Of a stretch of 64,000 nt of DNA, positions 1 to 12,595 are shown one piece after another. The DNA is taken from the NCBI RefSeq assembly GCF_002213425.1, contig NZ_NJGV01000018.1, forward strand, positions 1-64,000. The letters are read 5' to 3'. This stretch comes from Herbaspirillum aquaticum (GTDB taxonomy: Bacteria > Pseudomonadota > Gammaproteobacteria > Burkholderiales > Burkholderiaceae_D). The stretch's first letter is position 1. Each line of letters opens with the position of its first letter. Made by a program: the position numbers and the translations under genes. The notes beneath the pieces are model-generated. The model was not told where the DNA came from. It saw only the letters and a list, made by a program, of their open reading frames with translations, and did not search any database.

Positions 1-27
1 CGTAACGAGGGTTCTTGGGAATAACAA

Positions 28-141
28 GCCTGACGATGACCTACTTTCACACTGGTTGCAGCACTATCATCGGCGCGAAGTCGTTTCACGGTCCTGTTCG
101 GGATGGGAAGGGGTGGTACCAACTTGCTATAGTCATCAGGC
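28..141 (-). rRNA. rrf: 5S ribosomal RNA
   Basis: Last gene of the rRNA operon, read on the minus strand. The two ends are complementary (GCCTGATGAC at the 5' end, GTCATCGTCAGGC at the 3' end) and close helix I. The interior carries the expected CCGAACAGG loop. Length of about 114 nt fits bacterial 5S. It follows the 23S gene after a spacer of about 140 nt. The operon terminator is not visible and should lie to the left of the window. Confidence 0.95.
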
Positions 142-283
142 ATAACTTGTAAAGTCAGTTGCTCTCGATGGAGCAGCAACTAACCCAAACTGGAAGAAGT
201 ATTTAGTAGATTCTTGGGTGTGATGCACTAAGGGCAAACACAATATATGCTCAACTTGTCTATAACAGAGCTAATGTTATAGG

Positions 284-3155
<2,872 letters not shown>

Positions 3156-3343
3156 TAACGTTAGCCTCTTTTGCAAGAGCGTTATATGAAGCGTTGAGTT
3201 TTAGCGTTTGCCGTATTCCAAAGTAAGTCTTCTAATTGCTAAGATCACTTCGTAATACTTTGATTGATACAATCACACCCATTTTTACTTTCGCAAGAAC
3301 CGAAGTCCTGGCGATCGTTTAAATGAATCTTTACTTCTTCCAG

Positions 3344-3357
3344 ATTGTTAAAGAACA
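3344..3357 (-). promoter_or_regulatory. boxA antitermination site in the 16S-23S spacer
   Basis: On the minus strand this reads TGTTCTTTAACAAT, close to the boxA consensus TGCTCTTTAACAA bound by NusB/NusE. It sits in the spacer between tRNA-Ala and 23S, where many proteobacterial rRNA operons repeat boxA so that the antitermination complex is reloaded before 23S. Confidence 0.75.
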
Positions 3358-3431
3358 AAAACAGCCATTGATCGTAAAAGATCAAACCTAAATCGCTACG
3401 TCATACACGCTGACTTAGGTTTGACATTTCT

Positions 3432-3507
3432 TGGTGGAGGTTGACGGGATCGAACCGACGACCCCCTGCTTGCAAAGCAGGTGCTCTCCCAGCTGAGCTA
3501 AACCCCC
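3432..3507 (-). tRNA. tRNA-Ala (anticodon TGC)
   Basis: Minus-strand cloverleaf of 76 nt including an encoded CCA. The acceptor GGGGGTT pairs with AACCTCC at the 3' end, the D-loop reads AGCTCAGCTGGGAGAGC, the anticodon loop is CTTTGCAAG giving TGC, and the T-loop is GGTTCGATCCC. Position in the 16S-23S spacer next to tRNA-Ile is the classical rrn arrangement. Confidence 0.97.
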
Positions 3508-3514
3508 GAAACCT

Positions 3515-3591
3515 TGGTGGGTCTGGTTGGGCTCGAACCAACGACCCCCGCGTTATCAACACGGTGCTCTAACCAGCTGAGCTACAGACCC
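3515..3591 (-). tRNA. tRNA-Ile (anticodon GAT)
   Basis: Minus-strand cloverleaf of 77 nt with encoded CCA. The acceptor arm GGGTCTG pairs with CAGACCC, the anticodon loop TTGATAA gives GAT, and the T-loop is GGTTCGAGCCC. It lies seven bases before tRNA-Ala in transcription order and is processed from the same rRNA precursor. Confidence 0.97.
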
Positions 3592-3706
3592 GCTTGGATC
3601 AGTATCAGTAGCCAGTCGATGACGTTGTGTCATGGACCGCGCTTCACCAAATAACTGTTCTTGATTTACAGCCGATAAGTGTGGACGCTTAACTTCGTGC
3701 GCACTC

Positions 3707-5242
<1,536 letters not shown>

Positions 5243-5390
5243 AATCTCTGTTTTGTGCCATTTCTGGCTACCCCGAAGGGCATCGCTCTCTCAAAATACT
5301 GACAGGTAATTTCTTGCGAACTTACCTATATTTCTTGTGAGCATTTAATATTTAAAGTTTCCAGAACCGAAGTTCTGTCGCACTTCATTA

Positions 5391-5413
5391 AACGCCCACG
5401 CTTATCGGCTGTT
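5391..5413 (-). other. 16S rRNA processing stem, 5' half (pairs with 3667-3689)
   Basis: On the minus strand this segment contains CAGCCGATAAGCGTGGGCG, and its complement lies just downstream of 16S at about 3669-3689. The pairing has a single C-A mismatch plus G-U wobbles over about 21 bases. Such flanking complementarity forms the RNase III stem that frees pre-16S. Confidence 0.7.
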
Positions 5414-5426
5414 AATTTTTAAAGAT
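5412..5426 (-). promoter_or_regulatory. boxA-like site in the rRNA leader
   Basis: Minus-strand sequence ATCTTTAAAAATTAA resembles the boxA core CTTTAACAATT and lies about 170 nt upstream of mature 16S, in the part of the leader where boxA normally occurs. The match is weaker than the spacer copy at 3344-3357. Confidence 0.45.
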
Positions 5427-5695
5427 CTTGTCTGCCGCAAACGCGCTTGGCGCTGTTTGCATCGCTGCGAATCGTTTTGTTCGTCAGCAGCAGAGAAACG
5501 AGATTATGTAGCAGTTTGTTTATCGCGTCAACTACTTTTTTGCGATTCGTTTTAAATTTTTTCGTCTCGCTTAATTTCCGCTTTGACTACTTCCATTTAA
5601 AACGCCTTACAACCTGCCTCACTACTCTTTGCTTCGCCGACCTCCGTCGCTTTGTTTTTCAACTTCGCTTCGTGTGTCGCGTCAGCAGGGGGCGA

Positions 5696-5757
5696 ACTAT
5701 AGCAACGCCCCATCCGCCACGCAAGTACTTTTTGAAAAATAATCGAAAATAATTTAG
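5696..5757 (-). promoter_or_regulatory. rRNA operon promoter with AT-rich UP element
   Basis: On the minus strand a -35 box TTGCGT (5719-5724) and a -10 box TATAGT (5696-5701) are separated by exactly 17 bp. The bases just after the -10 are GC-rich (TCGCCCCC), the discriminator type linked to stringent control by ppGpp. Upstream of the -35, at 5728-5757, is an A/T-rich block typical of an UP element bound by the RNA polymerase alpha subunit. A start point near 5689 is predicted, giving a leader of about 445 nt. Confidence 0.75.
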
Positions 5758-5975
5758 CAGGCAGTTTTCAGCCGGGTCCAGCGACATCCAAAGGAATATG
5801 AAGAGAGCTTCCAACCATCTGCATGGCGGGGGCATTTGGCACTCCTGCGAGAAAGATCTTTCCGCCGCCGGATCCAGCCAAATCTGCACAGCCTGCTGGA
5901 CGCTCTATATAGCAAGAAACCGCATCAGCCAGATGCTATCCTTGCCTCCCTTTAGTCTGCCCCTGTATCTATCTC

Positions 5976-6938
5976 ATGCATATCCTTGTCACTGGCGCCT
6001 CGGGCTTCGTCGGCCAAGCCTTGCTTGGTCGCCTGGCCTTGGAAGGACAACATCGGCTGCGTGCCGCTTATCGATCAGCGACTGCCAAGCAGCTACTGCC
6101 CAAGGACGTCGAAGCCCTGACCATTGGGGAGCTGGCCGCCGAGACTGATTGGACCCCGGCACTCAAGGGCATGGAAACCGTCGTACATTGCGCCGCCCGC
6201 GTGCATGTCATGGACGATACCGCAGCCGACCCCTTGTCTGAATTTCGCCGCGTCAATGTCGCCGGCACCCTGGCCTTGGCCCGCCAGGCGCAAGAGGCTG
6301 GGGTGAAGCGTTTCATCTTCATCAGCTCAATCAAGGTCAACGGGGAAAGCACAGAACCCGGGCGGCCCTACACTGCTGAAGACGCCCCCGCACCGAGCGA
6401 TCCCTACGGCATATCCAAGATGGAAGCGGAACAAGGCCTGATGGCGCTGGCGCGCAGCGGTGGGATGGAAGTGGTGGTCATCCGCCCTGTCCTGGTCTAC
6501 GGACCGGGAGTCAAGGCCAACTTCCTGAGCATGATGCGCTGGCTGGATAAAGGCCTGCCCTTGCCCCTGGGCGGCATCGAGCGCAATCGCCGCAGCCTGG
6601 TTGCCCTGGACAACCTGGTGGACCTGATCCACGTGTGCCTGTCCCACCCATGCGCGGCCGGGCAGGTATTCCTGGCATCGGACGGCGAGGACCTGTCGAC
6701 CACGCAGATGCTGCGGCGCCTGGGACGCGCGCTGGGCAAGTCCCCGGCCTTGCTGCCCATCCCGGCCGCCTGGTTGAAGGCGGCAGCGCGACTGGCGGGC
6801 AAGCCGGCCATTGCACAGCGGCTGTGCGGGTCCCTCCAGATAGATATCAGCAAGAACCGTGAACTGCTGGGATGGACGCCGCCGTCATCGGTCGACGAGG
6901 CGTTCAGGAAGACCGCTGACGCCTATCGACGCCCCTGA
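5976..6938 (+). CDS. NAD-dependent epimerase/dehydratase, WbpV/WreQ-like nucleotide-sugar reductase
   Basis: An extended short-chain dehydrogenase of 320 aa, presumably acting on a UDP-sugar in the cytoplasm. The N-terminal NAD(P)-binding loop is TGASGFVG (6-13), the catalytic Ser lies in ISSIK (around 117-118), and the Tyr-Lys pair is Y144 and K148 in PYGISKMEAE. The segment LPLPLGGIERNRRSLVALDN matches the WbpV/WbpK subgroup of Pseudomonas-type O-antigen clusters, which reduce or epimerise UDP-4-keto-6-deoxy-HexNAc. That activity would complement the WbpM-like dehydratase at 26408, about 20 kb away. The start is the first ATG giving the Rossmann motif; no good Shine-Dalgarno is seen. It overlaps the convergent waaA gene by 16 bp. 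Substrate is inferred, so UDP-glucose 4-epimerase activity cannot be excluded. Confidence 0.82.
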   Translation: MHILVTGASGFVGQALLGRLALEGQHRLRAAYRSATAKQLLPKDVEALTIGELAAETDWTPALKGMETVVHCAARVHVMDDTAADPLSEFRRVNVAGTLALARQAQEAGVKRFIFISSIKVNGESTEPGRPYTAEDAPAPSDPYGISKMEAEQGLMALARSGGMEVVVIRPVLVYGPGVKANFLSMMRWLDKGLPLPLGGIERNRRSLVALDNLVDLIHVCLSHPCAAGQVFLASDGEDLSTTQMLRRLGRALGKSPALLPIPAAWLKAAARLAGKPAIAQRLCGSLQIDISKNRELLGWTPPSSVDEAFRKTADAYRRP

Positions 6939-8218
6939 GCCGTATCCAGCAGCGGAGCCAGCAACGCCATGGTACGCGCGGTGGCGCCCTGGTGACGCCG
7001 GGCGAAAGCGGCAGCAGTCCCCGCCATCTGCGCCATCTGGTCCGGATCAGCCACCAGCGCACCCCATTGCCGCAGCAGGGTCACGGCATCCTCGACGCGC
7101 GCAGCTGCTCCGGCCTCGACGGCGTCCTCGGTGGTGCGCTGGAAATTGAAGGTGTGCTCCCCGATGAGGACAGGCTTGCCCAGCGCCAGCGCCTCGATGA
7201 GGTTCTGTCCACCCAAGGGCAAGAGGCTTCCACCAATGAAGGCCACATCACAGAGCGCGTAGTAAGCGAACATTTCGCCCATCGAATCACCGAGCAATAC
7301 GTCCACCTCATCCCATCCACCGCCCTGCTCCAATTGGGCACGCCGGCGCAGCCGCAAGCCATGCGACTGGACCATCGCAGCCACCTCATCAAAGCGCTGC
7401 GGATGGCGCGGCACGATCACGGTCAGCCAATCGGTATGCCCCAGCTTGGCAAGCGCATCCAGGATCAAGGCCTCCTCGCCTTCACGGGTACTGGCGCAGA
7501 GCAGGATCTTGCGCTCGCCGACCGCACGTTTCCAGGCCAGGCCTCGCTCGACCATCTCGGCCGGCGGCTGCACATCGAACTTGAGGCTGCCAGTCACTTC
7601 CACATGGCGCGCGCCAAAGGCCAGCAAGCGTCCGGCGTCAGCCTCGGACTGTGCGGCAACCACATCGATCGCCTCGGCAGCCGGCCGCAGCAGCGCGGCA
7701 AAGCGCAAGCCGCGCCGCAGAGACCGGGCCGACAGGCGGGCATTGGCCAGCATCACGGGCACATGATGGCGGCGGCACTGCGCTATCAGGCTGGGCCAGA
7801 CCTCGGTTTCCATCAGCACGCACACGGCCGGACGGAAATGGCGCAGGAAACGCCCGCACATCCATCCCGTGTCGTAAGGCAGGAAGCTCTGGACCACGCG
7901 CGCACCGTGCTTCCCATAGACCTGGGCGCCCGTGGCCCGGCCCGTGGCCGTCATGCAGGTCAGCAGGATGGAATGTCGGGGATACTGCTGCAGCAAGGCG
8001 TCGATAAGCGGCTCGGCAGCACGGGTTTCGCCCACCGAGACCGCATGGACCCAGATGAAACGCGCCTGTGGATCAGACAGGCGCGCATCATATGAATAAA
8101 AACCCAGGCGTTCGGCCACGTTGGCCCGGTACCCGGGCTCCTTGCGGCCGCGCCGCCATAGCCGCAGCAGTACCAGTGGCAGCAGCAGCCACCAGATGAA
8201 GGAATACAGCAGCCGCAT
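6923..8218 (-). CDS. waaA: 3-deoxy-D-manno-octulosonic acid (Kdo) transferase
   Basis: Transfers Kdo from CMP-Kdo to the lipid A precursor, the first step of LPS inner-core assembly at the cytoplasmic face of the inner membrane. The 431-aa protein starts with a membrane anchor (LLYSFIWWLLLPLVLL, about 4-19) followed by the two GT-B lobes of family GT30. Conserved family segments include HAVSVGET in the N-lobe, VLMETEVWP, and GGQNLIEALALGKPV in the C-lobe. The start codon lies one base beyond the stop of the Kdo hydroxylase gene, so the two are probably one transcript. It converges with the epimerase gene at 5976 and overlaps it by 16 bp. Length is normal for WaaA. Confidence 0.95.
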   Translation of the reverse strand: MRLLYSFIWWLLLPLVLLRLWRRGRKEPGYRANVAERLGFYSYDARLSDPQARFIWVHAVSVGETRAAEPLIDALLQQYPRHSILLTCMTATGRATGAQVYGKHGARVVQSFLPYDTGWMCGRFLRHFRPAVCVLMETEVWPSLIAQCRRHHVPVMLANARLSARSLRRGLRFAALLRPAAEAIDVVAAQSEADAGRLLAFGARHVEVTGSLKFDVQPPAEMVERGLAWKRAVGERKILLCASTREGEEALILDALAKLGHTDWLTVIVPRHPQRFDEVAAMVQSHGLRLRRRAQLEQGGGWDEVDVLLGDSMGEMFAYYALCDVAFIGGSLLPLGGQNLIEALALGKPVLIGEHTFNFQRTTEDAVEAGAAARVEDAVTLLRQWGALVADPDQMAQMAGTAAAFARRHQGATARTMALLAPLLDTAQGRR

Positions 8219-8219
8219 C

Positions 8220-9095
8220 TCAGACCAGGGGATGGCCGACCAGGCGCGTCAAGATGGCCAGCGGGCTAGCTTGCGGATCGTATTGTTGTTCCGGTGCCAG
8301 GTGCAGGGTCTGTTCCATCATGTACTGGCACTGGCCGGACATCACCGCATGCGAGGCCTGGTCCGAGAAGCAGATCCAGACCGAGCCGGCGGCAAAGGGC
8401 ATGGTCACCTGCTGGGCGTCTTGCTGGTATTGCATGTCGCCCTTCATGCCGTCATGCAATTGCAGCATGAGGTGATCGTATTCGCTACGGAACGACTTGG
8501 TCACATGCAGCGCCTTGAGCACACTGGCCTGCCAGCGCACGTAGGGCTTGGCGCGCGGAAGGAAACGCCGGGCCACGGTCTCGAAGGGCTCGCCCACGCG
8601 CCAGACACGCGGCACGCCGTCCGGATTCACGTTGGTGAAGACGCGCAGGATACGTTCGCCATAGTTGGGACGCGAGGGGAAGGCATCGACGTGCATGCGG
8701 CGATCATCGGCACGCCAGGACTGGGCACGCGTTTCCACCTGCATCGGTCGGTAGCTGGTCGGGGCGATGCGCAAGGCATCCCGGTACTTCGGCAGCAAGG
8801 TATGCACCAGCGCCAGCGCCTGCTCCCGAAAACGCCCGACCATCGCGGCCAGGGCCAGCTGCTGCTCGGTCCCGCCGGCGGCGCCCTTGATGTGACCACG
8901 CGCATCCAGGCTGATATTGCGCGACTTGGGGTCGCGCACGGCCGGATCGAGCAGCTTGCGCTCGGACTCCAGGAGCTGGAACGCCAGCTGCGGGAAATAC
9001 AGCACCTTGCCCGCTTCCAGCGCGGTGATCCATTCCTGGTTGGGATTGTCGACCTGCCATTCGGTCAAGCCGATCTCGATAATTTGCGATTCCAT
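8220..9095 (-). CDS. kdoO: Kdo hydroxylase (KdoO family), Fe(II)/2-oxoglutarate-type dioxygenase
   Basis: Homologue of the Kdo 3-hydroxylase described from Burkholderia and Yersinia, which turns Kdo of the LPS inner core into Ko after addition to lipid A. The iron-binding HxD motif is H135-D137 in MHVDAFPSRP; a distal His lies in DQASHAVMSGQ. The chosen start (MESQIIEIG) gives 291 aa and matches the usual start of the family; an in-frame ATG 90 bases upstream (9185) would add a basic, unconserved-looking stretch. There is no obvious Shine-Dalgarno, and a CATAAT hexamer lies seven bases before the ATG. The gene runs directly into waaA, one base apart, which fits coupled core synthesis and modification. 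Confidence 0.85.
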   Translation of the reverse strand: MESQIIEIGLTEWQVDNPNQEWITALEAGKVLYFPQLAFQLLESERKLLDPAVRDPKSRNISLDARGHIKGAAGGTEQQLALAAMVGRFREQALALVHTLLPKYRDALRIAPTSYRPMQVETRAQSWRADDRRMHVDAFPSRPNYGERILRVFTNVNPDGVPRVWRVGEPFETVARRFLPRAKPYVRWQASVLKALHVTKSFRSEYDHLMLQLHDGMKGDMQYQQDAQQVTMPFAAGSVWICFSDQASHAVMSGQCQYMMEQTLHLAPEQQYDPQASPLAILTRLVGHPLV

Positions 9096-9263
9096 GGCGC
9101 GTATTATGCCCGCAAGCGCCCTGCCCGTGTGGCCAAGACGGCCGCGTCGGCACGTCGGGAAGGCAAGCTGGATGCGGCTCGTCACGCAAAGTTGGCGCTT
9201 TGAGCGGAGCCTTTGATCTGCTTCAACGCATGCCCAAGTGGCGCTTGCCGCGGGCGATGAAGT

Positions 9264-10241
9264 TCAGGCCAGCAGATCCAGCGCGGCCTGCAACACCTCA
9301 TCCTCCGCGGGCGGCTTGCCCAGGTCGCCCAGGTTGCGGATGGAAGATGACCAGTTGCCTTCAGTCTTCCAGCGCGGCGAGTCGCAATAAAGCTCGATGG
9401 TGGGCCGGCCATAGGCGGCGGCAATATGGGTCAGGCCGGTATCGAGTCCGATCACCAGCCGCGCCTGCTGCACCAGTGCTACGGCCTGCATCATCGGCAA
9501 GGCTGGCAGGACGGTGGCGCCGGGAATGCCGGCAGCCAGCTGGTGCGCGGCTTGCTGTTCCTTGGCACTCCCCCATGGCAGCAGGATCGGCATGCCACGC
9601 GCGGCCAGGGCCTGGCCCAGCCGGATCCAGCGGTCCTGCGGCCATTGCTTGGCCGCGCGGGCGGTGCCGTGGAAGAAAACGACATAGGGCTGCCCGGGCA
9701 TCCAGTCCCAGCGCGCCGGCTCGGGCGGCCGCAGGGCGAAGTCGGGCTGCCCCTCCATCTGGTAGCCCAGCGCCCCCGCCGCCACCAGCCGGGCACGGGT
9801 CACGGCGTGCGTATACAGGCCCACCGGGATACTCTGGTCGTGGAAGATACGGGAGACAGGTTCATATCCTGAACCCTCTGTCGCGTTGGCCAGGCCGATA
9901 CGGCGGCCCTGCGGGGCCAGGCGTGCCATGCGCATGACCACGCTGGTCTTGAGCAGGCCCTGGGTATCGAACACGAGGTCATAGCGCTCGCAGCGCAACT
10001 TGCGACGGAAAGCCCCGATCTCGGCGCGGGTGGCCGCCGAGAAGAGGGTCTTGCGCCAGCGGCGCAGGGCGATGGGAATGATGCTGTGGACGTAGCCGTT
10101 CAGGCCGACCAGGCTGGTGTACGCCTCTTCGACCACCCAATCGATCTGGGCAGCGGGGAAATGACGATGGATGTCCGCCACCATCGGCATGTTATGGACG
10201 ACGTCTCCCAGGGAGGAGACACGGACGATAAGAATCTTCAA
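9264..10241 (-). CDS. waaC: ADP-heptose:LPS heptosyltransferase I
   Basis: Adds the first L-glycero-D-manno-heptose to Kdo in the LPS inner core. The 325-aa protein shows the GT9 start MKILIVRVSSLGDVVHNMP, which contains the conserved SLGD loop, and the C-terminal nucleotide-sugar-binding run IGLDTGLTHIAAAYGRPTI. Length matches WaaC rather than WaaF. It is on the same strand as waaA and kdoO, 168 bp upstream of the latter, and follows the mutase gene at 10300, so this block supplies the LPS core. No frameshift or missing motif was seen. Confidence 0.94.
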   Translation of the reverse strand: MKILIVRVSSLGDVVHNMPMVADIHRHFPAAQIDWVVEEAYTSLVGLNGYVHSIIPIALRRWRKTLFSAATRAEIGAFRRKLRCERYDLVFDTQGLLKTSVVMRMARLAPQGRRIGLANATEGSGYEPVSRIFHDQSIPVGLYTHAVTRARLVAAGALGYQMEGQPDFALRPPEPARWDWMPGQPYVVFFHGTARAAKQWPQDRWIRLGQALAARGMPILLPWGSAKEQQAAHQLAAGIPGATVLPALPMMQAVALVQQARLVIGLDTGLTHIAAAYGRPTIELYCDSPRWKTEGNWSSSIRNLGDLGKPPAEDEVLQAALDLLA

Positions 10242-10299
10242 GGCTGACCCACGTTGGCGTGACTTTAATGGTGGGCCAGCATCTTACCTCATCGGCCGG

Positions 10300-11673
10300 T
10301 CAGAACGGCAGGGTCACATCCGGGCGTGCCGCCAGGATGACCTTGCGGAACTCACCCTGGATGCGCTCCAGCGCTTGCGGCGTCTCTGCCTCGAAACGCA
10401 GCACGACCACCGGCGTGGTGTTGGAGGAACGGGCCAGGCCGAAACCGTCGGCATATTCCACGCGCAGGCCGTCGATGGTGATGATGTCGTGGGCGCCCTC
10501 GAACTTGGCGTCGCTTTGCAGCTTGCCGATGAGCGCGAAGTTCTCGCCTTCCTGCAGCTTCAGTTGCAGTTCCGGCGTGCTCACCGATTGCGGCAGGGCA
10601 TTGAGCACGGCCGACGGATCGCTTTGGCGAGCCATCAGTTCGAGCATGCGTACACCGGCGTAGAGGCCGTCGTCGAAGCCGAACCAGCGGTCCTTGAAGA
10701 AGATGTGGCCGCTCATCTCGCCGCCCAGCGGCGCGCCGGTTTCACGCAGCTTGGCCTTGACCAGGGAATGCCCGGTCTTCCACATCAGCGGCTGGCCGCC
10801 GCGCGCGGTGATCCAGGGCGCCAGGTGGCGGGTGCATTTGACGTCGTAGAGGATTTCCTTGCCCGGGTTGCGGGTGAGCACGTCTTCGGCGAAGAGCATC
10901 AGCTGGCGGTCCGGATAGATGATCTGGCCATCCTTGGTCACGAGGCCCAGGCGGTCGCCGTCGCCATCGAAGGCCAGGCCGAGTTCGTTGTCGGTCTCTT
11001 GCAGGCAGCGGATCAGGTCCTGCAGGTTTTCCGGGTGTGCGGGATCCGGGTGGTGGTTGGGGAAATTGCCATCCACTTCACAGAACAGTTCAGTGACTTC
11101 ACAGCCCAGCGCGCGGTAGATTTCACCGGCAAAGGCACCGGCCACGCCGTTGCCGCAGTCCACGGCGATCTTCAGGGGACGGGCCAGTTTCACATCCGAA
11201 ATCATGCGGGCGATGTAGGCTGCCTTGATGTCGTGCGTGCTGTAGCTGCCGGCGCCCTGCGGGAATTCGCCCTTGACGATGGCCTGGTACAGGCCCTGGA
11301 TGGTCTCGCCGTGAATGGCTTCACCGGCCAGCACCATCTTGAATCCGTTGTAGTCCGGCGGGTTGTGGCTGCCGGTGACCATGATGCCCGATTGCGTATC
11401 GAGCACGTGGGTACCGAAATAGACCATGGGGGTGGCGACCATGCCCAGGTCGATCACGTCCACACCCACGGCCTGCAGGCCCTTGGCCAGCGCGGCCGAC
11501 AGGGAGGGGCCGGAGAGGCGGCCATCACGGCCGATCACGACTTTCTTCTGGCCCTTGGCGAGGGCGGCGGCGCCGAAGGCCTGGCCGATCTGGAAGGCCA
11601 CCTGGTCGTCCAGGGTTTTGTCGATGATGCCGCGGATGTCGTAGGCTTTGAAGATCGATTGGGAGATGGACAT
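10300..11673 (-). CDS. manB: Phosphomannomutase/phosphoglucomutase
   Basis: Alpha-D-phosphohexomutase of the AlgC/PMM-PGM group that interconverts 6-phospho and 1-phospho forms of mannose or glucose. The 457-aa protein has the N-terminal AYDIRGI, the phosphoserine loop TGSHNPPDYNG (Ser102), the metal-binding DGDGDR loop, and the sugar-binding GGEMSGH. Mannose-1-phosphate from this enzyme would feed GDP-mannose for gmd, and glucose-1-phosphate would feed rmlA, so it can serve both deoxysugar pathways in the window. The GDP-mannose pyrophosphorylase needed in between is not in the window. It is divergent from gmd across a 922-bp region. Confidence 0.9.
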   Translation of the reverse strand: MSISQSIFKAYDIRGIIDKTLDDQVAFQIGQAFGAAALAKGQKKVVIGRDGRLSGPSLSAALAKGLQAVGVDVIDLGMVATPMVYFGTHVLDTQSGIMVTGSHNPPDYNGFKMVLAGEAIHGETIQGLYQAIVKGEFPQGAGSYSTHDIKAAYIARMISDVKLARPLKIAVDCGNGVAGAFAGEIYRALGCEVTELFCEVDGNFPNHHPDPAHPENLQDLIRCLQETDNELGLAFDGDGDRLGLVTKDGQIIYPDRQLMLFAEDVLTRNPGKEILYDVKCTRHLAPWITARGGQPLMWKTGHSLVKAKLRETGAPLGGEMSGHIFFKDRWFGFDDGLYAGVRMLELMARQSDPSAVLNALPQSVSTPELQLKLQEGENFALIGKLQSDAKFEGAHDIITIDGLRVEYADGFGLARSSNTTPVVVLRFEAETPQALERIQGEFRKVILAARPDVTLPF

Positions 11674-11785
11674 GTTCGTGAAGTAGGAAAACGTGTTGGA
11701 ATGATAACTGGCTTGCCATTATGAAGGCATCGAGCCCACATGGACAGACACTACGGCCCCAAGGATCTGGCCACCATCAAGAAAT

Positions 11786-11809
11786 AAACCGCTACTTAAA
11801 CCGCTACTT
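11786..11809. repeat. 12-bp tandem direct repeat
   Basis: The unit AAACCGCTACTT occurs twice in direct succession (11786-11797 and 11798-11809). It lies 113-136 bp upstream of the mutase start and in the divergent control region of the O-antigen operon. It could be a regulator site or a chance slippage duplication. Confidence 0.75.
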
Positions 11810-12156
11810 ATAACGATGCGATGCGCTCGGACCAATGTGGGAGTGACGCAAAAACAACAAAAACTCACGCAGCGGCATTAATATATGCTTTCCAAAACTT
11901 ATTTCAGGCTGGCAATTTTTCAAGACCGTGGGGGTACGCACCTGCTTCAGGCACGGGATTCAGCCATGACACCGCTGAAGCGCATCACCCCTCTGCCAGC
12001 CAGAAGAGCTGGGTGCAGAGGTAGATGCGCAGCAATAACAGTGACAATCAAATCGCATTTTGAGACAACCGGTACGGCAATTCAGATTCGTCGTGCAAAC
12101 CGGACGCCTTCATCTTGACGCAAGTCACTTTACCAAGAGGAAAACGTGCACCGGCA

Positions 12157-12165
12157 TGGTATACT
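12157..12165 (+). promoter_or_regulatory. Candidate extended -10 promoter for the O-antigen operon
   Basis: TGGTATACT is a TGn extended -10 followed by a near-consensus hexamer TATACT. No good -35 is found at 17 bp, which is tolerated by extended -10 promoters. It points to gmd, 430 bp downstream. Confidence 0.4.
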
Positions 12166-12595
12166 ATGCAGCCTCTCTGTTTTATGAAAATCGCAAAACG
12201 TCGGTCTTCTAGCCAAACAGGGAGCAAGTCGTGCCGTGCTCGGTGTGCCGCGTTTTGGCTTCACACAGGGCTGCTCGGGGGAGTGGCGATCTAGCGTTAG
12301 AGCAGAGATTGCCAGCACCAGAACAGAAGAAAAAAGTGTGCCAATCAATGCTTGCTCGTAGTGATCAGTCGATTGAAGTCGTACACCCTAGCAACGAAGC
12401 CCTCTCCATGCCATCCGCCGATTTTGACCCGCGTTTCACGTTAGCTCCACCTCTGGCATGCCAGGCCGCCCCTCGACAGGAGTGACCGCAGGCTGGTGAA
12501 CCAATCCGCTCCCAAAACTTGCCGGGCTATTCACTGATACACCACGATAGCGGCAAGTCCATCAACTCTATTCATAACGTTTACGGACGATATCC

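Larger units (their letters stand above)
5243..5975. other. rRNA leader and intergenic region
   Basis: No gene is supported here. From right to left it holds an upstream spacer facing the gene at 5976, the rRNA promoter (5696-5757), and the transcribed leader with its boxA-like element and processing stem (5243-5690). The open frames on both strands around 5447-5889 lie inside the leader or promoter and have no protein-like character. No clear promoter or ribosome binding site for the plus-strand gene at 5976 was found. Confidence 0.7.
11674..12595. other. Long non-coding region between the mutase gene and the O-antigen operon
   Basis: 922 bp without a convincing gene. It holds a 12-bp tandem repeat at 11786-11809, an AT-rich patch around 11878-11930, and an extended -10 element at 12157-12165 pointing toward gmd, which would give a leader of about 430 nt. 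The largest plus-strand frame, 12231-12485, has no recognisable domain and no ribosome binding site. A classical JUMPstart/ops element was looked for and not found. The region presumably carries both divergent promoters. Confidence 0.6.

Noticed and set aside
5447-5889. Open frames in the rRNA leader and promoter region
   Set aside because: They cover the transcribed leader and promoter; the amino acid content is low-complexity (Phe/Arg-rich) and no start signal is seen.
9200-9937. Plus-strand frame of 245 codons opposite waaC
   Set aside because: Arg/Ala/Pro-rich antisense frame; waaC is intact on the minus strand.
10171-11724. Long plus-strand frame (517 codons) opposite the mutase gene
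   Set aside because: The minus strand encodes a full-length enzyme with all catalytic loops; the antisense frame is a by-product of high-GC codon use.
12283-12298. GGCGATCTAGCG-like sequence resembling an ops/JUMPstart element
   Set aside because: It differs from GGCGGTAGCGTG by an insertion and base changes, and the rest of JUMPstart is absent.
12231-12485. 84-codon frame in the leader before gmd
   Set aside because: No ribosome binding site, no recognisable domain and unremarkable composition; treated as leader.
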